In this document: in pieces, positions 32,990 through 42,134 of the stretch
How positions within the stretch are numbered: the first letter of the stretch is position 1
How the letters are laid out: each line of letters opens with the position of its first letter
Origin: Micromonospora parathelypteridis
GTDB taxonomy: Bacteria > Actinomycetota > Actinomycetes > Mycobacteriales > Micromonosporaceae
Direction of reading: 5' to 3'
Assembly: GCF_014201145.1 (NCBI RefSeq)
Contig: NZ_JACHDP010000001.1
Span: 6,386,001 to 6,450,000 of the forward strand
DNA: 64,000 nucleotides
Notes under the pieces: model-generated
Databases searched by the model: none
What the model saw: the letters and a program-made list of their open reading frames with translations, nothing else
Told to the model about the DNA's origin: nothing
Program-made: the position numbers and the translations under genes

Positions 32990-34090
32990 TCAGAGCCAGC
33001 CGGAGCGGCGGAACAGGCGGTACAGGATCAGGGCGGCGATCGCCATCAGGGTCACCGCGCCCCCGTAGCCGTAGCGCCAGGCCAGCTCGGGCATGTGGTC
33101 GAAGTTCATGCCGTAGATGCCAGCGATGCCGGTCTGGGTGGCCGCGATGGCCGCCCACGCGGCAATCTTGCGCATGTCGTTGTTCTGTTCCACGGCGAGC
33201 TGGGCCAGTCGCGACTGGACGATCGAGGTGAGCAGGTCGTCGTACGCGGCCACCCGGTCGACCGCCCGGCTCAGCCGGCCGTCCACATCGACGAACCAGC
33301 GGTGCAGGGTGCGTGGCGGGCCGTCGGGGTCGAGCAGCGTACGCATGGGTGCCTGCAATGGCAGGACCGCCCGTTTGAACTCCACCACCTCCCGCTTGAG
33401 CTGGTAGATGTGCTGGATGTCGGCCCTTCGGTCGCGGGCGAACACGGCCTCCTCGACCCGTTCCAGGTCGCGCTCCACGTGTCCGGCCACCTCCAGGTAG
33501 GAGTCGACCATCCGGGCGCAGACCGCGTACGCCACCGCCCATGGTCCGGCGGCCAGCAGGGTGGGTCGGCGCTCGATGTCAGCGCGGACGCTGCGTAGCG
33601 CCCCGGCGGCGCCGTGCCGGACGGTGATGGCGAACCGGTCGCCGATCAGCACCATCACGTCCCCGGTGTCGATCACCTCGGAGGTGTCGGTCAGCTCTTC
33701 GTGCTCCACGTACCCGGCGGTGCGCAGCACCAGCAGCGTGACCGGTCCATGGCGCTGCACGGTGGGCCGGTGCCCGTCGGCGAGCGCCTGTTCGACGGTC
33801 AGCTCGTCGAGGCCGAAGGTTCGGCCGACCGCGGCGAGCACGGCCGGGCCGGGGTCGTGCAACCCCAGCCACACGAACGCGTCGCGGACGTGCCGCGCGC
33901 GGGCGTACGCGTCGGCGTAGTGCCGCTGGCCGGGCTCGCGTCTGCCGTTGACGTAGACGGCGCAGTCGACGACGGCGTCCGGGTTGGACCGGCGTGGGGT
34001 GGGGGCGTCTCCCTCGACCCGGCCGAGTAGTCGACGGGCCAGGGCGCGTACGCCTCGACCGGCCCGGTCCCGTACCGGTCGCTGATCCAC
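32990..34090 (-). CDS. corA: CorA-type magnesium/cobalt transporter
   Basis: 366 residues. A large cytoplasmic N-terminal domain (to about 300) with the long helix EVVEFKRAVLPLQAPMRTLL is followed by two C-terminal membrane helices and the selectivity signature YGMNF in GIAGIYGMNFDHMPEL, ending with the basic RLFRRSGWL tail. CorA channels are pentamers that import Mg2+ and some divalent metals. The gene begins at a GTG (34090) with no other start nearby. A single gene; no Mg-sensing leader was recognised. Confidence 0.94.
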   Translation of the reverse strand: MDQRPVRDRAGRGVRALARRLLGRVEGDAPTPRRSNPDAVVDCAVYVNGRREPGQRHYADAYARARHVRDAFVWLGLHDPGPAVLAAVGRTFGLDELTVEQALADGHRPTVQRHGPVTLLVLRTAGYVEHEELTDTSEVIDTGDVMVLIGDRFAITVRHGAAGALRSVRADIERRPTLLAAGPWAVAYAVCARMVDSYLEVAGHVERDLERVEEAVFARDRRADIQHIYQLKREVVEFKRAVLPLQAPMRTLLDPDGPPRTLHRWFVDVDGRLSRAVDRVAAYDDLLTSIVQSRLAQLAVEQNNDMRKIAAWAAIAATQTGIAGIYGMNFDHMPELAWRYGYGGAVTLMAIAALILYRLFRRSGWL

Positions 34091-34198
34091 CGTGTGCCTC
34101 CCCGTCGCCGGCGCACCGCCCCGATCGCGGTGCCCGCAGGGATGGTGTCACCGCATTCTGCCGAGCAGGGTCCGGCTCCCGACAGGCGGGCGGGGCGC

Positions 34199-34810
34199 TC
34201 AGGCGGTGCGGGTGGCGAAGACGACGACGTTGTCGACGTAGTTGCCGGTCGCGGCATCGAACCGGCCGCCACAGGTGATCAGGCGTAGCCCGGCGGCGTC
34301 GGCCGGGCCGTAGACCAGCGCGGAGGGGAAGCGGTCCTTGGGGTACGCGCGGACGTCATCCACGGTGAAGGTGGTGACCTGTGTGTCGGCGCGGGTGATC
34401 TGGATCTGCTCGCCGGTGCGCAGCCGACCGAGGTCGAAGAAGACCGCCGGGCCGGCTGGTGAGTCCACGTGTCCCACCAGGACGGCGTTGCCGGTCTCGC
34501 CGGGGCTGACCCCGTGCCGGTACCAGCCGGCGAGGGTGGGCCGGTCCAGTGGTGGCACCTCCAGCACCCCGGCGGCGTTCGCGCCGACCGGGACGACCTC
34601 CGCGCGTACGCCGATGGTGGGGATCTGCACCCGGACCGGGGCGGCGCGCGGCAGCGGTGCCAGGTCCGGTGCGGGGTGGGTGCGCCTCGGCGCGTCGGCC
34701 GGCGGCCGTGGAGGCTGTGCCGGGTCGGCGGTGAGGCCGACGGTGATCAGTCCCAGCCCGGTCACGCCGAGCAGGGCCACCACGGCCGGTAGGCTCCGCC
34801 GCCACCACAC
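34199..34810 (-). CDS. Class F sortase
   Basis: 203 residues. One N-terminal membrane helix (LPAVVALLGVTGLGLITVG), a Pro-rich stalk (30-60) and a sortase domain with catalytic His114 (VGHVDS) and Cys180 (LRLITCGG). The small size and GHVDS/LITC motifs fit the actinobacterial class F group. The usual Arg is not unambiguous here: R183 lies just after the Cys, while the YVDNVVVF strand has no Arg. It anchors secreted proteins to the wall or to other acceptors. The gene directly upstream encodes a candidate substrate. Confidence 0.9.
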   Translation of the reverse strand: MWWRRSLPAVVALLGVTGLGLITVGLTADPAQPPRPPADAPRRTHPAPDLAPLPRAAPVRVQIPTIGVRAEVVPVGANAAGVLEVPPLDRPTLAGWYRHGVSPGETGNAVLVGHVDSPAGPAVFFDLGRLRTGEQIQITRADTQVTTFTVDDVRAYPKDRFPSALVYGPADAAGLRLITCGGRFDAATGNYVDNVVVFATRTA

Positions 34811-34897
34811 GTGGACACCTCCGTAACGGATCGTCGGGGTACCCGCGCCGGTGTCACCGGCGCGGGCACCCGTCCTCAGGGATGGAGCGGCCGCCGA

Positions 34898-35383
34898 TCA
34901 GGCGACAGTGGACACCGGACGTCGCCGGCGGATCAGGATCACCGCGCCGGCGAGGGCGGTGCCGAGCAGCGTGCCGCCAGCGGCCAGAGCGCCGGTGTCG
35001 TGGCTGTCGCCGCCGGAGCCGGCCGGTGCGCCGCCGATCGGGGTGACGGTGAATGACGCGCTGCCGGCCGAGCTGCCGTCGCCGCAGGTCGCCGCCACCG
35101 TGTACGTACCCAGGGTGAACCCGGCGGTGAAGAGTTCGGCGCTCAGTCCGCCGCCGGCGGCGGCCGTGGTGGATCGGACGTTCTGGTCGCGGTTGGGGCC
35201 GGTGACCCGGAAGATGGCGTCACCCGACTTCGGGTTGCAGGTCGTCGCGGTGAGCACGACGGTCCCACCGACCGGTGTGGTGGCTGGTGACACCGTGGTG
35301 TCGGCCAGCGCGGCGCCTGGCAGCAGGAGCGTGCCGAGGCCCACGCCGAGCGCCGCCGAGCAGAGTGCTGTTGAGACCTTCAT
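34898..35383 (-). CDS. Secreted surface protein, candidate sortase substrate
   Basis: 161 residues. Signal peptide (1-27), an Ig-like beta domain with two Cys (C49 and C100), then a Gly/Ser spacer, the sequence SHDTG (127-131), a hydrophobic stretch (133-151) and a RRRR tail. This is the layout of a sortase sorting signal, but LPXTG is replaced by SHDTG, so either the signal is degenerate or the protein stays as a membrane anchor. It precedes the sortase by 87 nt on the same strand. Confidence 0.8.
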   Translation of the reverse strand: MKVSTALCSAALGVGLGTLLLPGAALADTTVSPATTPVGGTVVLTATTCNPKSGDAIFRVTGPNRDQNVRSTTAAAGGGLSAELFTAGFTLGTYTVAATCGDGSSAGSASFTVTPIGGAPAGSGGDSHDTGALAAGGTLLGTALAGAVILIRRRRPVSTVA

Positions 35384-35620
35384 ACGCGTCTTCCCTCACT
35401 TTTCGTCCGCTGACTGCGTGGGACGTCGTTCGGGTGGCCAACTCCGTGACTAGCACCGGTGTGCCCAACACTAGGTGGGTTGGGTCCTCGATCAGGTGAA
35501 AATGAGAAATCCTCGTTGCCGTCACGTGTCCACCCGAAGGCGGGGAGAGCTGCGGAAAGGCCCGGACGACCCGACCGGCACCGGTGCTCCGATCGATGTC
35601 CCTCCGGTCGGGCTGTCGCC

Positions 35621-35658
35621 GCTGGGCCGATGGCGAGGTGCTGGGCCGATGGCGAGGT
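35621..35658. repeat. 19-bp perfect tandem duplication
   Basis: GCTGGGCCGATGGCGAGGT occurs twice without a gap (35621-35639 and 35640-35658), 18 nt from the large palindrome. It may be a slippage product. Confidence 0.8.
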
Positions 35659-35675
35659 ATCGCGTCACCTGTCCA

Positions 35676-35751
35676 AGATCCGCACAACTTCCATGATGTA
35701 GCGGCCTCGGGGGTTCCGCAGGCCACTACATCGCTGAAGTTGTGCGGATCT
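35676..35751. repeat. 76-bp imperfect palindrome, REP/MITE-like
   Basis: Outer arms of 16 bp are perfect (35676-35691 with 35736-35751); after a 3x3 mismatch seven bp pair (35695-35701 with 35726-35732), then one mismatch and five more pairs (35703-35707 with 35720-35724) around a 12-nt loop. It is too elaborate for a plain terminator, although it lies 30 nt beyond the stop of the minus-strand ArsR-SRPBCC gene and could also stop transcription. Confidence 0.7.
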
Positions 35752-35780
35752 CGACGACGGTGTCGGATGGGCGCGACCGG

Positions 35781-36605
35781 TCAGCCGGCGGGTTGCGCGG
35801 GGACCGGCTCGCCGGTCTCCACCAGGGTCTTGAGGCTGGCCAGCAGCTCGGGCCAGCCGCCGCTGCCGTCGAGCTGGCCGCTGATCGCCCGGTGCATCTC
35901 GCTGTCGGCGGAGAAGTCGTCGTGAATGACGGTCAGCCGGACGACCGACGCGCCGTGCGGCTCGATCTCGAAGCTCACCTTCGACCGGCGCTCGCCGAGC
36001 CGGGCGGCCAGGTCCTCGGGGGACCAGCCGAAATGCGCGGCGTGTTCGGGCTGGAAGCCGTGCCAGCTGTAGGACAGGCGACGATGCGGCTCGGCGATCA
36101 GCACGCGCTGGCCGAGGTCACGAGGCTCGTCGCCCGGCGCGTCCTGCCACAGCACCGGTGACCCGACCTGCCAGTCCGACACCAGGGCGACTCCACCCCA
36201 GTAGCGGCGGGTGAATGCCGGCTCGGTGAGCGCGGCCCACAGGCGTTGCGGGGTGGTGGTGACGTAGGTGGTGTAGGTGAACGTGGGGCTCTCCATGGGT
36301 TGGCGCTCCAATGCTGTGGTCAGGTCCGCGAGCGCTGCCGCCCGCTCGCGGTCGTAGCGGCTGAGCCACCGGTCGGCGATGGCGTTGATCGGGGCGGCGT
36401 TGAGGTAGTGCAGCTTTTCCCGGCCGCGCCGCGCGGTCGTGACGAGATTGGCTGCCTCCAGCACCGACAGGTGCTTGCTGACCGCCTGTCGGGTCGTCAT
36501 CAGCCCGTCACAAAGCTCGCGCAGGGTCTGGCCGTTGCGCTCGTTGAGCCGATCGAGCAGCCGACGCCGACTGGGATCGGCCAACGCCCGAAACGCCTCG
36601 TCCAT
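35781..36605 (-). CDS. ArsR-type regulator fused to an SRPBCC (AHSA1-like) domain
   Basis: 274 residues. The first ~95 form an ArsR winged helix (FRALADPSRRRLLDRLNE, TTRQAVSKHLSVLEAANLV); the remainder is an AHSA1-like SRPBCC domain (TYVTTTPQRLWAALTEPAFT, RYWGG, and the ending GGWPELLASLKTLVETG). The ligand-binding fold may act as sensor of its own DNA-binding domain. GAGGGAGGG precedes the ATG at 36605. The repeated GGTTGCATGTCAAC motif upstream is a likely operator; the divergent MFS gene may be its target. Confidence 0.9.
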   Translation of the reverse strand: MDEAFRALADPSRRRLLDRLNERNGQTLRELCDGLMTTRQAVSKHLSVLEAANLVTTARRGREKLHYLNAAPINAIADRWLSRYDRERAAALADLTTALERQPMESPTFTYTTYVTTTPQRLWAALTEPAFTRRYWGGVALVSDWQVGSPVLWQDAPGDEPRDLGQRVLIAEPHRRLSYSWHGFQPEHAAHFGWSPEDLAARLGERRSKVSFEIEPHGASVVRLTVIHDDFSADSEMHRAISGQLDGSGGWPELLASLKTLVETGEPVPAQPAG

Positions 36606-36620
36606 CGACCCTCCCTCAAC

Positions 36621-36674
36621 ATGCAACCGATTGGTTGCATGTCAACATAGGCAGCCAGCCGGTTGCATGTCAAC
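36621..36674. promoter_or_regulatory. Repeated GGTTGCAT elements, operator of the ArsR-SRPBCC gene
   Basis: ATGCAACC-GATT-GGTTGCAT (36621-36640) is a perfect 8-bp inverted repeat; the right arm extends to GGTTGCATGTCAAC, which recurs exactly at 36661-36674, 28 bp further. Three half-sites lie between the divergent regulator and MFS genes. Confidence 0.55.
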
Positions 36675-36734
36675 CTGACCGCCCGAGGCTTCTGCCGGTG
36701 GGATAAATCCCGGTCGGCCGTGCGGCGGCACTGG

Positions 36735-36740
36735 TAGGTT
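36735..36740 (+). promoter_or_regulatory. -10 hexamer TAGGTT, leaderless MFS gene
   Basis: TAGGTT ends 8 nt before the GTG at 36749; no ribosome site is present. Confidence 0.45.
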
Positions 36741-36748
36741 CGCTGGCC

Positions 36749-38011
36749 GTGAGACGGGACACGGAGGCTGGTCTGGGCACGGTGTTCGCCCGGCTCTGGG
36801 CGGCCAGCACCCTCTCGGCCCTGGGCAGCGGCCTGGCCACCGTCGCCGCGCCCCTCTTCGTCGCCTCGCGTACCTCCGATCCGCTCGTGGTGGCCGGGGC
36901 GTCCGCCGTGGCGTGGCTGCCCTGGCTGCTCTTCGCCCTGCCCGGCGGGGTGCTGGTGGACCGGATGGACCGCCGCCGCCTGATGATCGTCATCGACCTG
37001 GTCCGGGTGGTCGCGCTCGCCGTTCTGGCCACCGCGATCCTCACCGGCCACGGCGGGGTGGCGCTGCTGTACGCGGTGTTGTTCCTGGTCAACACCGGGG
37101 AGATCGTGTTCCGCGCGGCGAGTCAGGCCATGGTGCCGAGCGTGGTGCCACGGCACCGCCTGGAGCGCGCCAACGGTTGGCTCAGCGGTGGCGCCACCCT
37201 CATGCACAGCATGCTCGCCGGCCCGCTCGGTGGCTTCCTGTTCGCGCTCTCGGCGGGCAGCCCGTTCCTCGTCAACGCCGTCACGTACGCCCTCAGCGCG
37301 GTGCTGGTGGCGCTGATCGCTGGCGACTTCCGGGCCGCCGCAACCGACGTCGGCGTACGCCGCTCGATGCGCGGCGAGATCGCCGAGGGGCTTCGCTGGC
37401 TGGCCCAGCAGCGGTTGTTGCGCACGATGGCCGTGCTGATCGGCCTGCTCAACGTGACCCTCACCGCCGCGCTTGCCGTGCTGGTGCTGCTCGCCGGCGA
37501 GCGGCTACGACTCGGGTCTGTCGGGTACGGGTTGCTGTTCACCTGCATGGCCTGCGGTGGGGTGCTCGGCGCGCTCCTCGGCGACCGGATCATCGCCTGG
37601 ATCAGCCCCACCTGGACGATCCGGGTCGGTCTGCTGATCGAGGCGGGGCTGCACCTGGCGTTGGCCGCTTCCCGTAGCACCATCGTGGTCGGGGTCGCGC
37701 TCTTCGCCTTCGGTGTGCACGGCGCGCTGTGGAACATCGTGGCGAACTCCCTGCGCCAACGACTCACCCCGGCGGCCTTGCAGGGGCGGGTGGCCAGCAC
37801 GACCCTCTTCGTGGCGGCGGGCGGCAACTGCGTGGGTGCTCTGCTCGGCGGGGTGCTCGCCGCCCGCTTCGGCATCACCGCGCCGTACTGGGTCGGGTTG
37901 GTGGTGGCGATCGGTGTCTCCGTCGCCACCTGGCGGGTCTTCAACCGCGCGGCTGTCGCGCACGCCTACACCGACCCGCCCCCGGTCGAGTCGCCCGCCC
38001 CGGTGGCCTGA
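36749..38011 (+). CDS. MFS transporter, MdtG/EntS-like
   Basis: 420 residues with about twelve helices. LFALPGGVLVDRMDRRRLM is the loop 2-3 signature; the central region SMRGEIAEGLRWLAQQRLLRT is typical of the enterobactin-exporter-like (EntS/MFS_3) group that exports antibiotics or siderophores. GTG start at 36749 with a leaderless-type promoter. Divergent from the ArsR-SRPBCC regulator, which probably controls it through the GGTTGCAT sites. Substrate unknown. Confidence 0.9.
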   Translation: MRRDTEAGLGTVFARLWAASTLSALGSGLATVAAPLFVASRTSDPLVVAGASAVAWLPWLLFALPGGVLVDRMDRRRLMIVIDLVRVVALAVLATAILTGHGGVALLYAVLFLVNTGEIVFRAASQAMVPSVVPRHRLERANGWLSGGATLMHSMLAGPLGGFLFALSAGSPFLVNAVTYALSAVLVALIAGDFRAAATDVGVRRSMRGEIAEGLRWLAQQRLLRTMAVLIGLLNVTLTAALAVLVLLAGERLRLGSVGYGLLFTCMACGGVLGALLGDRIIAWISPTWTIRVGLLIEAGLHLALAASRSTIVVGVALFAFGVHGALWNIVANSLRQRLTPAALQGRVASTTLFVAAGGNCVGALLGGVLAARFGITAPYWVGLVVAIGVSVATWRVFNRAAVAHAYTDPPPVESPAPVA

Positions 38012-38066
38012 GCGCCGTTCCGGCCCATCCGGTGCTGGCGCGCGACGGTGTGGCAGCGTGGTGCGG

Positions 38067-39323
38067 GTGACCGACTCCGCGCCGCTCGACGTCGACCTCG
38101 CGCTGCTCGGCGGCGGCGGCGCGGCGTCGTTGCTGCTCGCCGCACTGGACCGGCACGGCGTCCGCGACCTGCGGATCGCCGTCGTCGACCCGGTGCGCCG
38201 ACGCGGTCAGGACCGCACCTGGGCGTTCTGGGGTCACCCGGACGTCGACCTGGACCCACTGCTCAGCGCGAGCTGGCAGCAGGTCGAGGTGGCCACGGAG
38301 ACGCGGCGCCGCGTCCTGGACCTGACCCCGCTGCGGTACGCCATGCTCCGCTCCGGCCCGGTCTACGACCGGGCGGCCGAGGCCGAGCGCCGGCTCGACG
38401 TCACCCGGATCGTCGCCCCCGCCGACACGCTGACCGACGACGGCACGCGGGTGGTGGTGCGCGTCGGCGACGGGCAGACCGTACGGGCCGGCTGGGTGCT
38501 CGACTCCCGCCCCCGCCCACCGGCGCGGGCGGGGCGGACGACCTGGTTGCAGCACTTCCGTGGCTGGTGGCTGGAGGCCGACCGGCCCACGTTCGACGCG
38601 GCGCGTGCCGTGCTGATGGACTTCCGCACCCCGCAGCCGCCCCGGGGCGTGTCCTTCGGGTACGTGCTGCCGGTGAGCGACCGTTACGCGCTGGTCGAGT
38701 ACACCGAGTTCTCGCCGGTTCTGCTCAGCGACGCCGGGTACGACGCCGCGCTGGCCGGCTACCGAAACCTGCTCGGGCTCGATCCGGCCCGGCTGCGGGT
38801 GCGCGAGGTGGAGAACGGCGTGATTCCGATGACCGACGCGCCGTTCCCGCCCCGGCCCTCACCCCGCGTGGTCCGGCTCGGCACGGCTGGTGGTGCGACC
38901 CGTCCGTCCACCGGCTTCACCTTCTCCGCCATGTACCGCCAGGCCGACCAGGTGGCCCGCGCCCTCGCGGCGGGCCGAGCGCCGGTGCCGGCGGCGGCGT
39001 ACCCGCGCCGGCACCGGTGGATGGACGCGGTGGCCCTGCGGGCGTTGGACCGTGGCGGGGTGGGCGGACCCGAGTTCTTCGACCGGCTCTTCGACCGCAA
39101 CCCGGCCGAGCGGGTGCTGCGCTTCCTCGACGGCGTCACCACCCCGGCCGAGGAGGTCGCGATCATGAACTCGACCCGGCTGCTGCCGATGATCGCCGCC
39201 ACCGCTGGCGACGCGGCGCACCGTGTCCGCGACCGGCTGCGCCCCAGCCGGCCGGCGCCGGCCATCCCGGCGGCGGTGGCACGCGCTACGCCGGAAGACA
39301 CCGTGCGCGACAGGTCCGGGTAG
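38067..39323 (+). CDS. Lycopene cyclase family flavoprotein
   Basis: 418 residues. A dinucleotide-binding start (VDLALLGGGGAASLLLAAL), the RRGQDRTWAFWG segment, a central FRGWWLE, the YTEFSP motif and the C-terminal RLGTAGGATRPSTGFTF are those of bacterial CrtY-type lycopene beta-cyclases, which form beta rings on carotenoids with a reduced flavin. GTG at 38067 is assumed (38061 is also possible). No other carotenoid gene occurs in the window, so it is either an orphan or serves genes elsewhere. Confidence 0.88.
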   Translation: MTDSAPLDVDLALLGGGGAASLLLAALDRHGVRDLRIAVVDPVRRRGQDRTWAFWGHPDVDLDPLLSASWQQVEVATETRRRVLDLTPLRYAMLRSGPVYDRAAEAERRLDVTRIVAPADTLTDDGTRVVVRVGDGQTVRAGWVLDSRPRPPARAGRTTWLQHFRGWWLEADRPTFDAARAVLMDFRTPQPPRGVSFGYVLPVSDRYALVEYTEFSPVLLSDAGYDAALAGYRNLLGLDPARLRVREVENGVIPMTDAPFPPRPSPRVVRLGTAGGATRPSTGFTFSAMYRQADQVARALAAGRAPVPAAAYPRRHRWMDAVALRALDRGGVGGPEFFDRLFDRNPAERVLRFLDGVTTPAEEVAIMNSTRLLPMIAATAGDAAHRVRDRLRPSRPAPAIPAAVARATPEDTVRDRSG

Positions 39324-39375
39324 CCCTACCACGGCCGGGGGGACAGCGGCAGCGACGCGGGGCCCTGTCCGTTCC

Positions 39376-39381
39376 TAGCCT
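39376..39381 (+). promoter_or_regulatory. -10 hexamer TAGCCT of the ABC exporter operon
   Basis: TAGCCT ends 7 nt before the ATG at 39389. The GGAGG between them is only 1 nt from the ATG, too close to act as a normal ribosome site, which favours a leaderless start. Confidence 0.45.
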
Positions 39382-39388
39382 CGGAGGT

Positions 39389-40135
39389 ATGGAGACAACC
39401 ACTGTCACGGTGACGGCCACCGCGGTGGCGCTGCGCGGAATCAGCCGGACCTACGGCCGGGGAGCAGCCGCCGTGCGAGCAGTCGACGACGTGACGATCG
39501 ACTTCCCGCGCGGCGGCTGGACGGCCGTCATGGGCCCGTCCGGGTCCGGCAAGTCGACGCTGCTGCACTGCGCGGCCGGGCTGGAGCGTGTCGACGCGGG
39601 ACAGGTGCTGCTCGGCGGGACCGACATCACCGCCGCCGGCGATCGGGAGCTGACGGCCCTGCGTCGTACCCGGGTCGGCTTCGTGTTCCAGGGGTTCAAT
39701 CTCATCGGCTCGCTGACCGCCGAACAGAACGTCGCCCTGCCGCTGCGCTTGGCCGGCCAACGTCCGTCGCGGTCGGTGGTCCGCGACACGCTCGCCGCGG
39801 TGGGCCTGGCCGACCGGGCCCGGCACCGGCCGCGTGAGCTCTCCGGCGGGCAGCAGCAGCGGGTGGCGATCGCCCGCGCGATGGTGACCCGGCCCGAGGT
39901 GCTGTTCGCCGACGAGCCGACCGGCGCGCTGGACTCGACCGCCGCCCGCACCGCGCTGAACCTGCTGCGCGCGATGGCCGACGGCGGCCAGAGCATCGTG
40001 ATGGTGACCCACGACCCGGGTGCGGCCGCCCGCGCGGACGCGGTGGTGTTCCTCCGTGACGGGCGCATCGTCGACCGGTTGGTCGGCGCCGGGCCGCGCG
40101 CGGTCGCGGACCGGCTCGCGACGTTGGAGCAGTGA
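39389..40135 (+). CDS. ABC transporter ATP-binding protein (MacB/LolD type)
   Basis: 248 residues. Walker [11 protein letters not shown]-loop [11 protein letters not shown] signature LSGGQQQR, Walker [13 protein letters not shown] and switch His (VTHD) are all present. The DEPTGALDS segment is characteristic of the MacB/LolD/FtsE branch that works with FtsX-like permeases, and such a permease follows one base after the stop. Together they form an exporter of peptide, antibiotic or lipid-type substrates, or a mechanotransmission complex. Confidence 0.95.
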   Translation: METTTVTVTATAVALRGISRTYGRGAAAVRAVDDVTIDFPRGGWTAVMGPSGSGKSTLLHCAAGLERVDAGQVLLGGTDITAAGDRELTALRRTRVGFVFQGFNLIGSLTAEQNVALPLRLAGQRPSRSVVRDTLAAVGLADRARHRPRELSGGQQQRVAIARAMVTRPEVLFADEPTGALDSTAARTALNLLRAMADGGQSIVMVTHDPGAAARADAVVFLRDGRIVDRLVGAGPRAVADRLATLEQ

Positions 40136-40136
40136 C

Positions 40137-42038
40137 ATGCTGGGCATGAGCCGCGCCGGCGTGGCCGAACGCTTCCCCGTCCTCGTCGGCGCCGTGCTGT
40201 CGGTGTCTCTCGGCGTGGCGCTGGTGCAGTCATCGCTGCTGCTGCTCATCTCGGCGGCGACGCTCGTCCCGCCGGAGGGCCTCGACCCGGCCGAGCGGAT
40301 GAGGTTCGACGACAACGCGACCGCGGCGGTGGCGGTCCTCGGCGTGGTGATGGGCGCCGCCACGTTCCTCGGCGGGTTCATCGTCAGCTCGACGTTCGCG
40401 TTCACCGTCACGCAGCGCCGCCGCGACCTCGCGTTACTGCGTCTGGCCGGTGGAAGCCGTCGGCAGGTGCGCCGCCTGCTGCTCGGCGAGGCGGTGCTGC
40501 TCGGCAGCCTCGGCGCGGCGGTCGGGATCCCCGCCGGGCTGGGGGTGATGGCGATTCAGACCCGGCTGCTCGTCTCCGCCGGCTTCGTGCCCCACGGGTT
40601 CACCGGCGAATGGCGGTCCTGGATCCTGGCCGTCTCGCTGGGGACGGGCGTCGTGCTGGCCCTCGGAGGCGCGCTGGTCGCCGCCAGGCGGGCCGGTCAG
40701 GTCCGCCCGCTGGAGGCGCTGCGGGACACCGGTGCGTCCGCGCGCGTCATGACGGCGAGCCGGTGGATCGCCGGCCTGCTGTTCACCGGCGGCGCGGCCG
40801 CCATGGTGATCGTCGCCCCGCACGCCGGGGCGGCCGGCGGGCAGGCCGTCGTGATGAACATCGCCATGCCGGCCGTGGTGGCCCTCGCCGCGTTCTCGCC
40901 GTTCCTCGTGCCGCTGCTCGGTCGCCTCGTCCCCACCGGGGCCGGGGTGGCGGCCGGACTCGCCCGGGCGAACCTGCGCGACGACCGCCGGCGCAGCGCG
41001 TCGGTGGCCGCGCCGCTGATCGTGCTCGTCGGGCTGGTCTTCGGCAATGCCGGCGCCGGCACGTCCATCCAGACTTCGGCCGTCGCCGAGTTGCGGGAAA
41101 GGACCCGGGCGGACCTGGTGGTCGACGGGACCGGCCCGATCGGTGCCGCCGTCGCGGCGGTGCCCGGCGTGGCAGCGGCGTCCACCGAGGCGTCGATCCC
41201 CGCGATCGTCCGGACCGGACACGGCGAGGACATCGAGTCGGAGGGCGCGTCGGCGCTCGTCATCGACCCCGCGTCCTACCTCGCCGCTCACCCGGGCAGC
41301 GACGCGGTCGCCCGGCTGAGCGGGCGGGGCGTGGCCGCTGGCCCCGGCGGCGGGGTGCCGCAGCGGGGCACGGTACGCGTCGGCCTCCCCGGCACCGATC
41401 TGGGCGAGCTGCCGGTGCTCGCGTCGGTTCCCGAGACGCTCAGCGGCGGCGCGGGGCTGCTCCTGCCCCCCGACGTCGTACCGCCCGCCCTGCTGGCCGA
41501 CGCACCGACGAGGTCGTTCGTGTCCCTGGCGCCCGACGCTGACCCGGCGGCCGTGGCCGCGGCACTCGCGGCGATCGGCACGGTGTCCGATCTGGACTCC
41601 TGGCTCCGCGCCGACGCGAAGAACCGTGCCTCCACCAACGACAAGGTGATGCTGATCGTGCTCGGCCTGGGTGGGCTGTACGCGCTCATCGGCGTCGTCA
41701 ACTCGGTGGTGATCGGGGCGGCCACGCGTCGACGGGAGTTCGCCACCGCACGCGTCACCGGGCTCGGGCGCGGACAGGTGGTCGGCTCGGCGCTGCTGGA
41801 GGCGGTCGCGGTCGCGGCGGCCGGCATCGTTCTCGGCGGGCTCGCCGCCGGATCCACGTTCGTCGGGGTGCTGGGCATCACCGAGGCCGTCACCGGGACA
41901 GCCACCCTCGACCTGCCGTGGACGCTCGTCGCGGTGGTCGTCGGGGCCGCTCTGATGGCGACGGCGACGGCGAGCGTCGTGACCTCGTGGGTCGCCACCC
42001 GCCCAGCGCCGATCACGCTGATGGGCGCCGAAGAGTAG
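40137..42038 (+). CDS. FtsX-like ABC transporter permease
   Basis: 633 residues with about eight to ten membrane helices. The N-terminal and C-terminal FtsX modules are seen at [22 protein letters not shown] and [20 protein letters not shown], both with the usual cytoplasmic loop after the second helix; a soluble region of about 170 residues (about 330-500) faces outside. GGAG lies 7 nt before the ATG at 40137. Partner of the ATPase encoded immediately upstream. No regulator or two-component gene adjoins the pair. Confidence 0.93.
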   Translation: MLGMSRAGVAERFPVLVGAVLSVSLGVALVQSSLLLLISAATLVPPEGLDPAERMRFDDNATAAVAVLGVVMGAATFLGGFIVSSTFAFTVTQRRRDLALLRLAGGSRRQVRRLLLGEAVLLGSLGAAVGIPAGLGVMAIQTRLLVSAGFVPHGFTGEWRSWILAVSLGTGVVLALGGALVAARRAGQVRPLEALRDTGASARVMTASRWIAGLLFTGGAAAMVIVAPHAGAAGGQAVVMNIAMPAVVALAAFSPFLVPLLGRLVPTGAGVAAGLARANLRDDRRRSASVAAPLIVLVGLVFGNAGAGTSIQTSAVAELRERTRADLVVDGTGPIGAAVAAVPGVAAASTEASIPAIVRTGHGEDIESEGASALVIDPASYLAAHPGSDAVARLSGRGVAAGPGGGVPQRGTVRVGLPGTDLGELPVLASVPETLSGGAGLLLPPDVVPPALLADAPTRSFVSLAPDADPAAVAAALAAIGTVSDLDSWLRADAKNRASTNDKVMLIVLGLGGLYALIGVVNSVVIGAATRRREFATARVTGLGRGQVVGSALLEAVAVAAAGIVLGGLAAGSTFVGVLGITEAVTGTATLDLPWTLVAVVVGAALMATATASVVTSWVATRPAPITLMGAEE

Positions 42039-42121
42039 CGGTTTCCACCATTTCATCACGGTAGGCCGATGCGGTCCGGCGCGGCGGCCCCCCGAGCACG
42101 GGAGGTCGCGTCACCGACCGG

Positions 42122-42127
42122 TAGGTT
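42122..42127 (+). promoter_or_regulatory. -10 hexamer TAGGTT, leaderless rnhA
   Basis: TAGGTT ends 7 nt before the ATG at 42135. Confidence 0.5.
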
Positions 42128-42134
42128 GCCGGGC

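Larger units (their letters stand above)
35384..35780. other. 397-nt intergenic region with two repeats, no gene
   Basis: No convincing coding sequence. It holds the promoter region of the surface protein, a 19-bp tandem duplication (35621-35658) and a 76-bp palindrome (35676-35751) close to the end of the ArsR-SRPBCC gene. Confidence 0.7.

Noticed and set aside
34898..35383. Canonical LPXTG sorting signal
   Set aside because: The C-terminus has SHDTG, a hydrophobic stretch and RRRR, but no LPXTG or LAXTG motif.
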